Shown here: positions 1 through 7,701 of the stretch, piece after piece | How the letters are laid out: each line of letters starts with the position of its first letter | How positions within the stretch are numbered: position 1 is the stretch's first letter | Origin: Selenomonadales bacterium | GTDB lineage: Bacteria > Bacillota > Clostridia > Christensenellales > QALW01 | DNA: 28,568 nt | Assembly (NCBI GenBank): GCA_003150515.1 | Contig: QALW01000033.1 | Location: forward strand, 1 to 28,568 | Direction of reading: 5' to 3' | Position numbers and translations under genes: made by a program | Notes under the pieces: model-generated | What the model was told of the DNA's origin: nothing | Database searches by the model: none | The model's input: the letters and a program-made list of their open reading frames with translations, nothing else

Positions 1-102
1 GGGGGCGGCGCGGCGCTTTTTGCGCAGCAAAAAGCCCGCCATGGCGCGGGCTGCGCCCGCGCCATGGCGGCCCGGCCTCCGGCCGGGGCCGCGCCGCCCC
101 CC
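1..102. repeat. Cloverleaf palindrome repeat, copy A (left flank off the window)
   Basis: Closing stem GGGGGCGGCGCGGC (1-14) pairs with 88-101. It encloses three contiguous arms: 15-35 (9 bp, loop gca), 36-70 (16 bp, loop tgc) and 71-87 (CCCGGCC, loop tcc). No base at the junction is unpaired. The right flank (from 103) carries TTAACGGCGT, close to the TGTAACGGCGT beside copy B. The copy lies downstream of the glycosidase gene. Any outer inverted flank to its left is outside the window. Confidence 0.9.
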
Positions 103-128
103 TTAACGGCGTAATTTATGCCTTCAGC

Positions 129-158
129 CCAGGCTCTCTGTAAAAAACCGGAGCCTGG
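129..158. other. Small hairpin next to copy A
   Basis: CCAGGCTC (129-136) pairs with GAGCCTGG (151-158) around a 14-nt loop. It lies between copy A and the end of the glycosidase gene. No clear T-run follows on the minus strand, so calling it a terminator would be a guess. Confidence 0.35.
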
Positions 159-182
159 CTATACCGCGTTAAAAATGCCCTT

Positions 183-2366
183 TTAATTCTCCCCGCAGTA
201 TTTATAAAGCCAATAAAGCACATGGGAGGCGAAGCCGTGATTGCAGCTTGCCTGGGGGCTGTCATGCTCCCAAAGCGTGCCCGTCCTTTGAGCCATGCCC
301 AAAAAATATCCCTCTATTTCCTTTAAAAGCTGCTCCTTTTCATCATTCATGCCAAGCATTTCCAGGCGCAGATAATTGCCTATAAAGGCGTTGGCAAAGG
401 CCACCTGGGGATAGGCGTTATTCTCCCTGCGCCCGGGCCCGAAATGAGTTTTAAGCACGTTATATAATTCCCCGTGGCTCTCTTTATCGGCCACGCCCGT
501 AAAAAACGCATAATACTGGCAGACCTCCGTGCTCTCCTCCAGGCCGGCGTTATCCTTAAAGAAAAGGCCGTTAAAGGCTCTTTCCCTTATAATGCGCTTA
601 AGCCTGAGCGCCCGGCGCATCAGCTCGGGCCGTTCAAGCAGCACGGAAGCGTCCTCCAGCATGCGGGCGTAAAGCATATTGCTGGGGAAATTAATTCCCC
701 TTACCAGCTCTTCATCATTGGCCCTGGACCATTCCACAAACACCCAACCATCAAGATTTTCCAATAAACCGTCGGCGTTTTCAAAGCCCTTGAAATATTC
801 CAGCAATCCTTCCAGCCTGGGACGCGCCCTCATAAGCAGCTCGGCGTCATTCGTCCTTTGCATATATTCGCGCAGCTCAAGCACGAAGAACATGGCCCAG
901 TTGGGTATAAAGCGCTTGTTTAAATGGTCGGAGGGATAACACATGGGCAGCATGCCCGCGGGAACATCCCTAAAGCCCTCGGGCAGAATAAAATTCTCTA
1001 AAAACGCCTTTTCCACGCGGCTGGAGCCAGTCAGCAGCTTTTCTATTCTGGAAGTGAAGAAGCTGTCGCACAGCCATCCTCCCCGCTCGCGGGAGGGGCA
1101 GTCCATATATACGTCCAGCACGTTCTGCCTGAAGGTTTCCACGGCGGCCTGCCTGATTTCCTCCAGCGGGCCTGAAAGGGAAAGGGTGTTTATAATTTCC
1201 CCCTCAGGAAAAGCATATTCCAAAAGACGCAGGTCTTTAACCAGGCATTCCCCTTCAAACAGCGCAATTTTAAGATATTTAAAGGTGTAAGGCTCCATAG
1301 AGACAAAATAATACCGTCCCGGCTCGAGAATCAGCTTGAGATTATTCACGCAGCCTAAGCGCAGGGGGGAAATATCCCCGTCCGTCAGAATTTCATCAAA
1401 TAAAAAGCTGAGCACGCTCCTTTGAGGGCATTCCAGCGCGCAGCAGATAAAGCCCGTATAATTTCTCTCCATTTCACAGCTTAAAAAACTGCCCCCTTTG
1501 AGGGAAAAATCCCCGAAAGGCGCGTCCAGCTCCTTCTCAATGCGGAATTTCATGCGCCTTATTTCCCCGCAGGGACGCGCCTCCAGCTCAACGCCAAAGC
1601 TTTCAAAGGGAATGCCGGGCGTCTCTATCATAAAATAGTCCCGGCTCATATCCTCATTTTCAGGATTAAGCGCGCCCGTGCCCTGAGCCGTAAAGCGCAC
1701 GGGCGTCCTGGGCGTATAATCAGGCTGGGGCACGCCCCGCTCCAAAAGCTTGGGCAAAGCCGTTTCATATAATTCCAGGCTCTCATCATTGCGGCAGGAG
1801 AGCATATATTCGCTCCAGGCGGGAGTATAATGATAGCTCTCGGCAAAGGGGCGCTGATAGGAATATCTGTCCGTGCGCTGCGTTCTTTCCTCCAGCAGGC
1901 GGGCCGTAAAGAGATTTACTTCCGGCCGGGCATTTCCCGAAAGGGCGCTGCTCTCTCCCGGAGCCTCCCCGGCAGCATCCCCGCCCGCCTCTTTGCCGGG
2001 CGGATAAACCCCCGTAGCGGCGCATAAGCCCTCCGGGCCGTAAATTTCGCAGCAGAAAAAGCCCGGCTGTTTTATATAGCAGTAATTAAACACATTATAG
2101 GAAGCGACCGCAAATATAACCGGCCCCTCCTCCCTGAGGGTAAAATTGAGCCGCTCGCAGCGGGCAAAGGAATGCGCCGCCCTGGCCGGGCCCGCGGCAA
2201 TAAAGACGCCGCCGGCATAAAGCTGAAAGACGTCGGCCGCGGCCGCTAAAACCTGATAATCCCCCGCGGGAAGCACGGTTTTAAAGCACAGCGTATTGTT
2301 CATATCCCCCTGAGGCAGGGATTCTCTTGAATGATGCGCCCATACGGGCCGGGCATGGGTAAACAT
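183..2366 (-). CDS. Alpha-L-rhamnosidase-like glycoside hydrolase (GH78-type six-hairpin fold)
   Basis: A 727-residue protein, probably cytoplasmic because no signal peptide is visible. The N-terminal half (about 1-400) looks like beta-sandwich accessory domains. The C-terminal half resembles the (alpha/alpha)6 barrel of GH78 rhamnosidases. The stretch DCPSRERGGWLCDSFF (about 422-437) matches the family's DCPxRxERxGW acidic active-site region. NLDGWVFVEW (about 545) and LWEHDSPQASCNHGF near the C terminus match later family blocks. GH78 enzymes release terminal L-rhamnose from plant or bacterial glycans by inversion. The exact substrate cannot be read here. An Ala/Gly/Glu-rich low-complexity linker lies around 118-148. 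The ATG follows a purine-rich AAAGGA. The gene stands apart from the ABC transporter upstream, and no sugar transporter or regulator adjoins it. Family assignment is good, substrate uncertain. Confidence 0.75.
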   Translation of the reverse strand: MFTHARPVWAHHSRESLPQGDMNNTLCFKTVLPAGDYQVLAAAADVFQLYAGGVFIAAGPARAAHSFARCERLNFTLREEGPVIFAVASYNVFNYCYIKQPGFFCCEIYGPEGLCAATGVYPPGKEAGGDAAGEAPGESSALSGNARPEVNLFTARLLEERTQRTDRYSYQRPFAESYHYTPAWSEYMLSCRNDESLELYETALPKLLERGVPQPDYTPRTPVRFTAQGTGALNPENEDMSRDYFMIETPGIPFESFGVELEARPCGEIRRMKFRIEKELDAPFGDFSLKGGSFLSCEMERNYTGFICCALECPQRSVLSFLFDEILTDGDISPLRLGCVNNLKLILEPGRYYFVSMEPYTFKYLKIALFEGECLVKDLRLLEYAFPEGEIINTLSLSGPLEEIRQAAVETFRQNVLDVYMDCPSRERGGWLCDSFFTSRIEKLLTGSSRVEKAFLENFILPEGFRDVPAGMLPMCYPSDHLNKRFIPNWAMFFVLELREYMQRTNDAELLMRARPRLEGLLEYFKGFENADGLLENLDGWVFVEWSRANDEELVRGINFPSNMLYARMLEDASVLLERPELMRRALRLKRIIRERAFNGLFFKDNAGLEESTEVCQYYAFFTGVADKESHGELYNVLKTHFGPGRRENNAYPQVAFANAFIGNYLRLEMLGMNDEKEQLLKEIEGYFLGMAQRTGTLWEHDSPQASCNHGFASHVLYWLYKYCGEN

Positions 2367-2422
2367 TTTTTATGCATCCTTTCTTATATCTATGATTAAA
2401 GGCGGGGCCGCCTGTTATAGGC

Positions 2423-4957
2423 TTATTCTATGGATTTAAGAGATTCCACCATATTTATGGAGGAGATGCGCCTGCGCATAAACAGGCTTACCAGGAAGGA
2501 AAACAGAACGGTCAAGAGCGCCGACCAGACGTAGCTCAAGGCGGAAATGTTCCTGTCAAACATAACCATATCCACCTCGGCCGTCACCACCACAAACTGA
2601 TGGAGGAATATGCCCAAAACCAGGCCGACGGCTATGCCTATGAGGGTAAGGAGGATATTTTCCCTGAACACATAGGCGGCCGTCTCCTTTTCAAAGAAGC
2701 CCAGCACCTTTAACGTGGCAATCTCCCGCTTGCGCTCGGTTATATTGATGTTGGTGAGATTATAAAGCACCACAAAAGCCAGCAGGCTGGCGCAGATAAT
2801 CAGGACTACCACTACTGAATTCAGGCCGTTCATAACGTCGCCGAAATCCCGCTCTATTTTGGTTATAAAGCTCACTGACTGGACGTTTTCTATCTTAAGC
2901 AATTCTTCGGAGAATTCCGCCTCCAGCCGTTCATCCGCCCTTTCCTCTGAGCCAAGCGCGCACATTACCGTATTAAACTGGGGCGCCTCCTTAAAAAGCC
3001 TCTCATATTCGGCGCAGGGCATGTATATGTAGTTGTGCACATAATTTTCCGTTATTCCCCTGACCGCAGTTTTATATATGGCCGTCCCCCCTTGGGAAAG
3101 GGTGATGGCGTCCCCCTCTGAAAGGCCTAACTGAGCGGCCAGCTTTTCGGTTATAACCACGCCGTCCTGCTGAGGAAAGGCTATATTTTTGCCGCTCCGG
3201 CGTTCGCGCAGATGAATAAAATCCGAAAGGGCGTCCCCCTGGGCGGCAATGAGCTGGGCGCTCTTAGCCCCTTCATCCGTTTGAGCGTCCACGCTGCTTT
3301 GCAAAATATAGATATATTTATCCGCATATTGGCCTAATTGGCCGTTAAGGGCGCTTTGCTCCTCAGAAGAGGAGGGCTCCCTGAGAGTCAGGGAAAAATC
3401 GTAGGTCTGGATTTGATTGAACTGCTTGGGCACTATGCTCATAATGGAATCGCGCAGGCCAAAACCCGTCAAAAGCAGGGCCGTGCATCCCCCTATGCCT
3501 ATCACCGTCATAAAGAAACGCTTTTTATAGCGGAGCAGATTGCGGGCCGTAACCTTTTTGGTAAAGCTGAGGCGCTTCCATATAAAGCCTATTTTCTCCA
3601 GAAACACTCGCTTGCCCGCGGGGGGAGCCTTAGGCCGTATAAGCCCGGCGGGACTGCTCTTTAATTCGTTATAGCAGGCGCCCAGGCAGGCCAAAAGCGT
3701 GCAGGCCAGGCTCAGAGCGCACGCAATAAGAGCGTACTGCGGATAGAATATTATATCCAGTTTGGGCAGAGTGTAGAGAATATCATAAGCGCTCCAAATG
3801 GCCCTGGGCAGCACGAGCACTCCCAGCGCGCAGCCGGCCGCGCAGCCCAGAATGCAGGCGAAAGCCGCGTAAAAGAGATAATTCACGGCCACCCGCCCGC
3901 CGCTGTAGCCCAAAGCTTTAAATACGCCTATCTGCGTGCGCTGTTCCTCCACCATCCGCGTCATTGTAGTCAAACAAACCAGCGCGGCCACCAGAAAGAA
4001 GAACCAGGGAAACACCTGGGCTATGGCGTTCACCCGCTCGGCGTCCTGCCCAAAGCCCACATATCCGGCCAGGGACGAGCGGCCCAGGGCGTACCATTCG
4101 GGCATTTGAGGGGGTGAAATTTCTCCGAGCTGAGCGGCCGCCTCAGGATTAACGGCCAAAATCTGCTCATACTGCGCGTATAATTCAGACAGCTCCTCAT
4201 ACCGCCTCTGAGCCAGAGTCTCAAAAGCCCCGTCCAACTTAGACGACGCCTCGTCCATTAAATTTTCATATTCCTCTTCATAGCAGAGAAGCTCGGCCGC
4301 TCCCTTTATCTGAACAAAAGCCTCGTGATAATATTCTGAATTAAAGGCCTGGGGCTGAACCAATATAAAATAGTCCACGCTGCCGTCCCCTATGCTCGAG
4401 GCGCCGCGCTCCATGGAGAGATAATATGGCCAGTCCACAATTCCCGTAACTGTAAATTCCTTAACGGCCATGCCCTCCATGGCCTGCGTTTCATTTTCAT
4501 CAGAGAGGGTTATTTTTTCTCCCACCTGAATATTCTGATTCATGCCCGTGCCCGAATCGGCCAGGCATTCGTTCTCATTTTCGGGCCAGCGCCCCTCCTT
4601 TAAAACGGGAAGATTAAGCCCGTTATCAAAATCCATGGAATGTATGCGCACGACGTTCTGCCCGTAGCTGCTTACGGCCAGCACGTCCGAATTATACGCC
4701 GGCATTATTTTTTCAATAATATCCAATTTGGCGAGCTCGTCTATATCCTGCTGAGTTATCCCGGCCGTAGAGAGCAGCCTGAAATCCATAAGCGCGTACC
4801 GGTCAAAATACCGGTCGCCCGTTTCCTTCATCATAGGCGTGGCCGATTTAAGGCCGAAGAGGAAGCCTGCGCCCAGCGCGCAGATGGCGCAGATGGCCAA
4901 AAAGCGGCTGAAGGAGGAGCGTATTTCCCTGAACATCAATAAATTGATTTTCTTCAC
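2423..4957 (-). CDS. FtsX/MacB-type ABC transporter permease, two FtsX domains
   Basis: An integral membrane protein of about 844 residues. It has an N-terminal transmembrane helix (FLAICAICALGAGFLFGLK), a large extracytoplasmic domain, a first three-helix FtsX domain near 310-430 (containing the block EEQRTQIGVFKALGYS), a second soluble domain, and a C-terminal FtsX domain with the matching block ITERKREIATLKVLGFFEKE. Such permeases work with a LolD/MacB-like ATPase as mechanotransmitters or in lipid, peptide or antibiotic export, usually without substrate passing through a classic channel. The ATPase gene lies directly upstream. I prefer the GTG at 4957 (protein begins MKKINLLMFREIR) because GGGAGG lies 9 nt before it. 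An ATG at 4978 would overlap the ATPase stop but has no visible ribosome-binding site. No sensor kinase or regulator adjoins it, so the substrate is unknown. Confidence 0.88.
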   Translation of the reverse strand: MKKINLLMFREIRSSFSRFLAICAICALGAGFLFGLKSATPMMKETGDRYFDRYALMDFRLLSTAGITQQDIDELAKLDIIEKIMPAYNSDVLAVSSYGQNVVRIHSMDFDNGLNLPVLKEGRWPENENECLADSGTGMNQNIQVGEKITLSDENETQAMEGMAVKEFTVTGIVDWPYYLSMERGASSIGDGSVDYFILVQPQAFNSEYYHEAFVQIKGAAELLCYEEEYENLMDEASSKLDGAFETLAQRRYEELSELYAQYEQILAVNPEAAAQLGEISPPQMPEWYALGRSSLAGYVGFGQDAERVNAIAQVFPWFFFLVAALVCLTTMTRMVEEQRTQIGVFKALGYSGGRVAVNYLFYAAFACILGCAAGCALGVLVLPRAIWSAYDILYTLPKLDIIFYPQYALIACALSLACTLLACLGACYNELKSSPAGLIRPKAPPAGKRVFLEKIGFIWKRLSFTKKVTARNLLRYKKRFFMTVIGIGGCTALLLTGFGLRDSIMSIVPKQFNQIQTYDFSLTLREPSSSEEQSALNGQLGQYADKYIYILQSSVDAQTDEGAKSAQLIAAQGDALSDFIHLRERRSGKNIAFPQQDGVVITEKLAAQLGLSEGDAITLSQGGTAIYKTAVRGITENYVHNYIYMPCAEYERLFKEAPQFNTVMCALGSEERADERLEAEFSEELLKIENVQSVSFITKIERDFGDVMNGLNSVVVVLIICASLLAFVVLYNLTNINITERKREIATLKVLGFFEKETAAYVFRENILLTLIGIAVGLVLGIFLHQFVVVTAEVDMVMFDRNISALSYVWSALLTVLFSFLVSLFMRRRISSINMVESLKSIE

Positions 4958-4971
4958 CCTTTGCCGCCTCC

Positions 4972-5673
4972 CTACCATTCGATTAATTCGGGCGCAAGAG
5001 GCTCTTTATTGACGCTCATATCAACAACCCGCCCGTTCTTGACTGAAATTACTCTGTCCGCCATCTGAGTTATGGCCTGATTATGCGTTATTACCACCAC
5101 AGTCATTCCCATGCGGCGGCAGGTGGAATGCAGAAGAGAAAGAATATTCTTGCCCGTAAGATAATCCAGAGCGCCCGTAGGCTCGTCGCAGAGCAGCAAT
5201 TTAGGATTTTTAGCAAGAGCGCGGGCTATAGCCACCCGCTGCTGCTCTCCGCCTGAAAGCTGAGCGGGGAAATTATTCATGCGTTCTTCCAGCCCCACAG
5301 CCCTGAGCGCCTCCCGGGCGTCCATAGGCTCCCGGCATATTTGAGAAGCCAGTTCCACGTTTTCCAGCGCCGTAAGATTCTGAACGAGATTATAAAATTG
5401 AAACACAAAGCCCACGTCATAGCGGCGGTAGGCCGTAAGCTGCTTTTTATCAAAGGCGCTTATCTGACGGCCGTCCAGAACGATTTGACCTGACGTGACG
5501 CCGTCCATGCCGCCGAGCATATTCAATACGGTGGTTTTGCCCGCGCCGCTGGGGCCTACAATTACGCAGAATTCACCCTTTTCTATTTCAAAGGAGACTC
5601 CGTCCACGGCCGCAACCGAAACATTGCCGCTGGTATAAATCTTTTTTACGCCGTCAAATTTTATATAGCTCAT
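4972..5673 (-). CDS. ABC transporter ATP-binding protein (LolD/MacB/FtsE-like)
   Basis: A 233-residue cytoplasmic ATPase. It has Walker A GPSGAGKTT, Q-loop FQFYNLVQNLTALENVELA, signature LSGGEQQRVAIARALAKNP, Walker B LLLCDEPTGALD and switch His in VVVITHN. The Q-loop and DEPTGALD pattern are typical of the MacB/LolD branch that partners FtsX-type permeases. This fits the two-FtsX permease immediately downstream in the same operon. The ATG is preceded by AAGGAG about 10 nt upstream. Length is normal for the family. ATP hydrolysis drives conformational change of the partner permease. The substrate is not predictable. Confidence 0.93.
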   Translation of the reverse strand: MSYIKFDGVKKIYTSGNVSVAAVDGVSFEIEKGEFCVIVGPSGAGKTTVLNMLGGMDGVTSGQIVLDGRQISAFDKKQLTAYRRYDVGFVFQFYNLVQNLTALENVELASQICREPMDAREALRAVGLEERMNNFPAQLSGGEQQRVAIARALAKNPKLLLCDEPTGALDYLTGKNILSLLHSTCRRMGMTVVVITHNQAITQMADRVISVKNGRVVDMSVNKEPLAPELIEW

Positions 5674-5711
5674 AATTCAAAGGCTCCTTTTTTTAATTTG
5701 CCCCCGAAGGA

Positions 5712-5866
5712 GCATAAAGGCGGGCAGCAACGCCGTTACAGGGGGCGGCGCGGCGCTTTTAGCGAAGCTAAAAGCCTGCGCCGGCGGCTCGGCCGCCGGC
5801 GCAGCCCGGCCTGACGGCCGGGGCCGCGCCGCCCCCTGTAACGGCGTTGCTGCCCGCCTTTTATGC
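5712..5866. repeat. Cloverleaf palindrome repeat, copy B with long inverted flanks
   Basis: Closing stem GGGGGCGGCGCGGC (5741-5754) pairs with 5823-5836. Arms are 5755-5775 (GCTTTTAGC, loop gaa), 5776-5804 (13 bp, loop tcg) and 5805-5822 (CCCGGCC, loop tgac), end to end. The stem continues outward: 5712-5740 is the reverse complement of 5837-5866 except for one extra base, giving a stem of about 42 bp. Arm 1 contains GCGAAGC, a known exceptionally stable DNA mini-hairpin. The copy lies between the DUF4956 stop and the ABC ATPase start. The outer right arm followed by CCTTTTAT looks like a former terminator. Confidence 0.95.
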
Positions 5867-5913
5867 CCGGCTTATTATGCCGCGCTTGTTTTTATTAAAT
5901 AATGCAATCCCGT

Positions 5914-6594
5914 TTATTCGGTAAAATCCCCGTTATAATTAACCAGCACCGAGCTGTGCACGCCGTCAATCTGGGCTATGCGGTCCACAAAGGAGGTGTT
6001 GTTGTTATGCAGGACTAATTCTATGGTCAGCTCGGTTATTCCGCCCGAAAGGCTCTTATTGCGCACCTTGCCGTCAATCTTGGAGAGCACTCTGCCCACT
6101 TCAGGCTGCACTGCGTTTTCAAAGCGTACAATCAGAAGATAGATTTCCCTGCGCCCTCTGAGCTTAAGCATTATGAAGAAGGCTACGGCCGCAACCACCG
6201 CCGCTATAACGGCGAACATATACTGCCGGGCGCCTATGATTATGCCCATAGCTATGCTCCAGAAGAGGAAAACTATATCCATAGGATCCTTTATGGCCGC
6301 CCTGAAACGCACTATGGACAGCGCGCCCACCATGCCCAGGGAAAGCACAACGTTTGAACTGATTACCATTATAACCGTGGCGGTTATAACGCACATAAGC
6401 ACTAAAGACGCGTTAAAGGACTGGCTGTATATAACGCCCTTATAGCATTTAAGATAGGTAAAATAAATAAGCAGGCCCACGATAAAGGCAAAGAGCAGGG
6501 TTATAATTATGCTGCTCCAGCTCAGCTCCGCGAAAGATTCGGTAAAGCTTTTTTTCAATACGTCCCCAAAATTAATGGTTTCTAACAGCTTCAT
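5914..6594 (-). CDS. DUF4956 family membrane protein
   Basis: A 226-residue protein recognised as DUF4956. It has a short N-terminal cytoplasmic segment and about four transmembrane helices between residues 28 and 143, including the conserved block SLGMVGALSIVRFRAAIKDP. A C-terminal cytoplasmic alpha/beta domain of about 80 residues follows. Its ATG overlaps the stop of the VTC-domain gene by 4 nt (ATGA), so the two are translationally coupled. AAAGGA lies about 9 nt before the ATG. In many Clostridia these two families occur together, sometimes with CotH, which suggests a membrane partner for a polyphosphate-handling enzyme. No biochemical role for DUF4956 is established that I can state with certainty. 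Confidence 0.88.
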   Translation of the reverse strand: MKLLETINFGDVLKKSFTESFAELSWSSIIITLLFAFIVGLLIYFTYLKCYKGVIYSQSFNASLVLMCVITATVIMVISSNVVLSLGMVGALSIVRFRAAIKDPMDIVFLFWSIAMGIIIGARQYMFAVIAAVVAAVAFFIMLKLRGRREIYLLIVRFENAVQPEVGRVLSKIDGKVRNKSLSGGITELTIELVLHNNNTSFVDRIAQIDGVHSSVLVNYNGDFTE

Positions 6595-7304
6595 GGCAAA
6601 AAGTCCTTTCTCTGGTACAAATCTTTAGCCTTACGGCAGAGAATATATTTTGAAACGGCCATATGCGCGGACGCGGCCGGCTGAATAAGGGTTTTGATAT
6701 GCCTGGGCAGGAAATCGTCAAATTTGACTTCCATTACCAATACTCCCCCGCTCATGGCGGGCACTGTGACAAGCGCAGGATTGAGAATATCAAATTCAAG
6801 CCCCGCGCGCAGCTCTTTATCAAAGGTTATGCGCACATTGCCTTCATGACAGATATACGCGTCCCTGATATAATCCACCACCACAGCCGGGCTGAGCAGC
6901 TTAGTGCGCATAGCGGCGTACCAATCCTGCATGACGGGCGTGCCCTCCAGAAGAAATTGCGGGCGGCCGTCCAGCAGAGCGTAGAATTCATCGGGCGTGA
7001 TATTTTCGTCCGTCTTGGCTATATATTCGCTGATTTTGCTTTTTTTCTCCAGCTTGATTATTCCGTCCCGGCAATTATTATATATGCGTATGCGGTATTT
7101 GCAGCGCCTGAAATCCCCCGCTTCCTTCTGATAATAGGCCGTATTATACATATCGTCAAAATACAGGCTGCGTACCAGATAGCCTTCGGGCAGATTGCCG
7201 TCCTTCTGCATAAAGGGCTTCAACCGGCCGAGGAGCTCGTAATACTGGGGATATGTAATTATATATTTAAGCTCGTGCCTGAGCTGCCGGCCGCGGTATT
7301 TCAT
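6591..7304 (-). CDS. VTC-domain polyphosphate polymerase-like protein
   Basis: About 237 residues, with the VTC (vacuolar transporter chaperone) catalytic-tunnel pattern. Visible blocks are RHELKYIIT at the N terminus, VRSLYFDD, CKYRIRIYN, IIKLEKKSK, VVVDYIRDAYI, VRITFDKEL, LVMEVKFDDFLP and a closing HMAVSKYILCRK. The basic and acidic residues fit the triphosphate-tunnel-metalloenzyme fold that binds polyphosphate and metal. In yeast Vtc4 this domain polymerises polyphosphate from ATP. Bacterial homologues are often paired with DUF4956, as here. The ATG at 7304 is preferred over a TTG at 7355, because homology begins with KYRGRQLRHELKY. An extended -10 promoter lies upstream at 7375-7403. Confidence 0.87.
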   Translation of the reverse strand: MKYRGRQLRHELKYIITYPQYYELLGRLKPFMQKDGNLPEGYLVRSLYFDDMYNTAYYQKEAGDFRRCKYRIRIYNNCRDGIIKLEKKSKISEYIAKTDENITPDEFYALLDGRPQFLLEGTPVMQDWYAAMRTKLLSPAVVVDYIRDAYICHEGNVRITFDKELRAGLEFDILNPALVTVPAMSGGVLVMEVKFDDFLPRHIKTLIQPAASAHMAVSKYILCRKAKDLYQRKDFLP

Positions 7305-7374
7305 GCTTCTGCCTCTGGAATAAAAATTTTGCGGGCGCGCCCCGCCCTTAAGCAAACAAAAATCATACTAAGGC

Positions 7375-7403
7375 ATTATAGCACGACTTACAGGGGACAG
7401 CAA
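7375..7403 (-). promoter_or_regulatory. Promoter for the VTC-DUF4956 operon
   Basis: On the minus strand, TTGCTG (7403-7398), a 17-bp spacer and TATAAT (7380-7375), with TGC just before the -10 (extended -10). It predicts a leader of about 60 nt before the ATG at 7304, and supports that start over the TTG at 7355. Confidence 0.65.
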
Positions 7404-7506
7404 CAAATTATTTTGCCAGACTCACGGATTTATAAAATTGTGGGCATATTTTATGCGGAAGCCCGCTTAGAGGCAAACGTAATGCCTGAACGGCCCCGGA
7501 GAGAAT

Positions 7507-7639
7507 AACAGCTCCTGGGCGGGGGGCGGCGCGGCGCTTTTTGCCTGCGGCAAAAAGCCCGCCTTGGCGCGGGCTGCGCCCGCGCCAAGGCGGCCCGGCC
7601 TCCGGCCGGGGCCGCGCCGCCCCCCGCCCAGGAGCTGTT
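7507..7639. repeat. Cloverleaf palindrome repeat, copy C
   Basis: The closing stem is the same GGGGGCGGCGCGGC as in A and B, pairing 7522-7535 with 7611-7624. Arms are 7536-7558 (GCTTTTTGCC, loop tgc), 7559-7593 (16 bp, loop tgc) and 7594-7610 (CCCGGCC, loop tcc). Arm 2 matches copy A except for an A-T pair changed to T-A. The outer flanks AACAGCTCCTGGGC (7507-7520) and GCCCAGGAGCTGTT (7626-7639) are perfect complements found only here. The copy lies downstream of mnmG and its terminator, before the VTC promoter. Confidence 0.95.
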
Positions 7640-7642
7640 CCC

Positions 7643-7690
7643 CCGTAAAAACTTAAAGCCCCCTGGGGGAAAAATTCCCCCCGGGGGCAA
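7643..7690 (-). terminator. Rho-independent terminator of mnmG
   Basis: On the minus strand, a hairpin GCCCCCGGGGGGAA / TTCCCCCAGGGGGC (7688-7658, one mismatch) is followed by TTTAAGTTTTTA. It begins about 12 nt after the mnmG stop. Confidence 0.75.
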
Positions 7691-7701
7691 AGGCGCGCCC
7701 G

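Noticed and set aside
1..102. tRNA or tRNA-like gene, because of the cloverleaf shape
   Set aside because: No anticodon loop, T-loop motif, CCA end or tRNA dimensions. All three arms are long GC stems with 3-nt loops.
6663..7508. 281-codon open frame on the plus strand
   Set aside because: It runs antisense to the clear VTC-domain gene and has no ribosome-binding site or recognisable family.
7451..7690. 79-codon minus-strand frame over copy C
   Set aside because: It lies across the repeat and the mnmG terminator. The composition is low-complexity.
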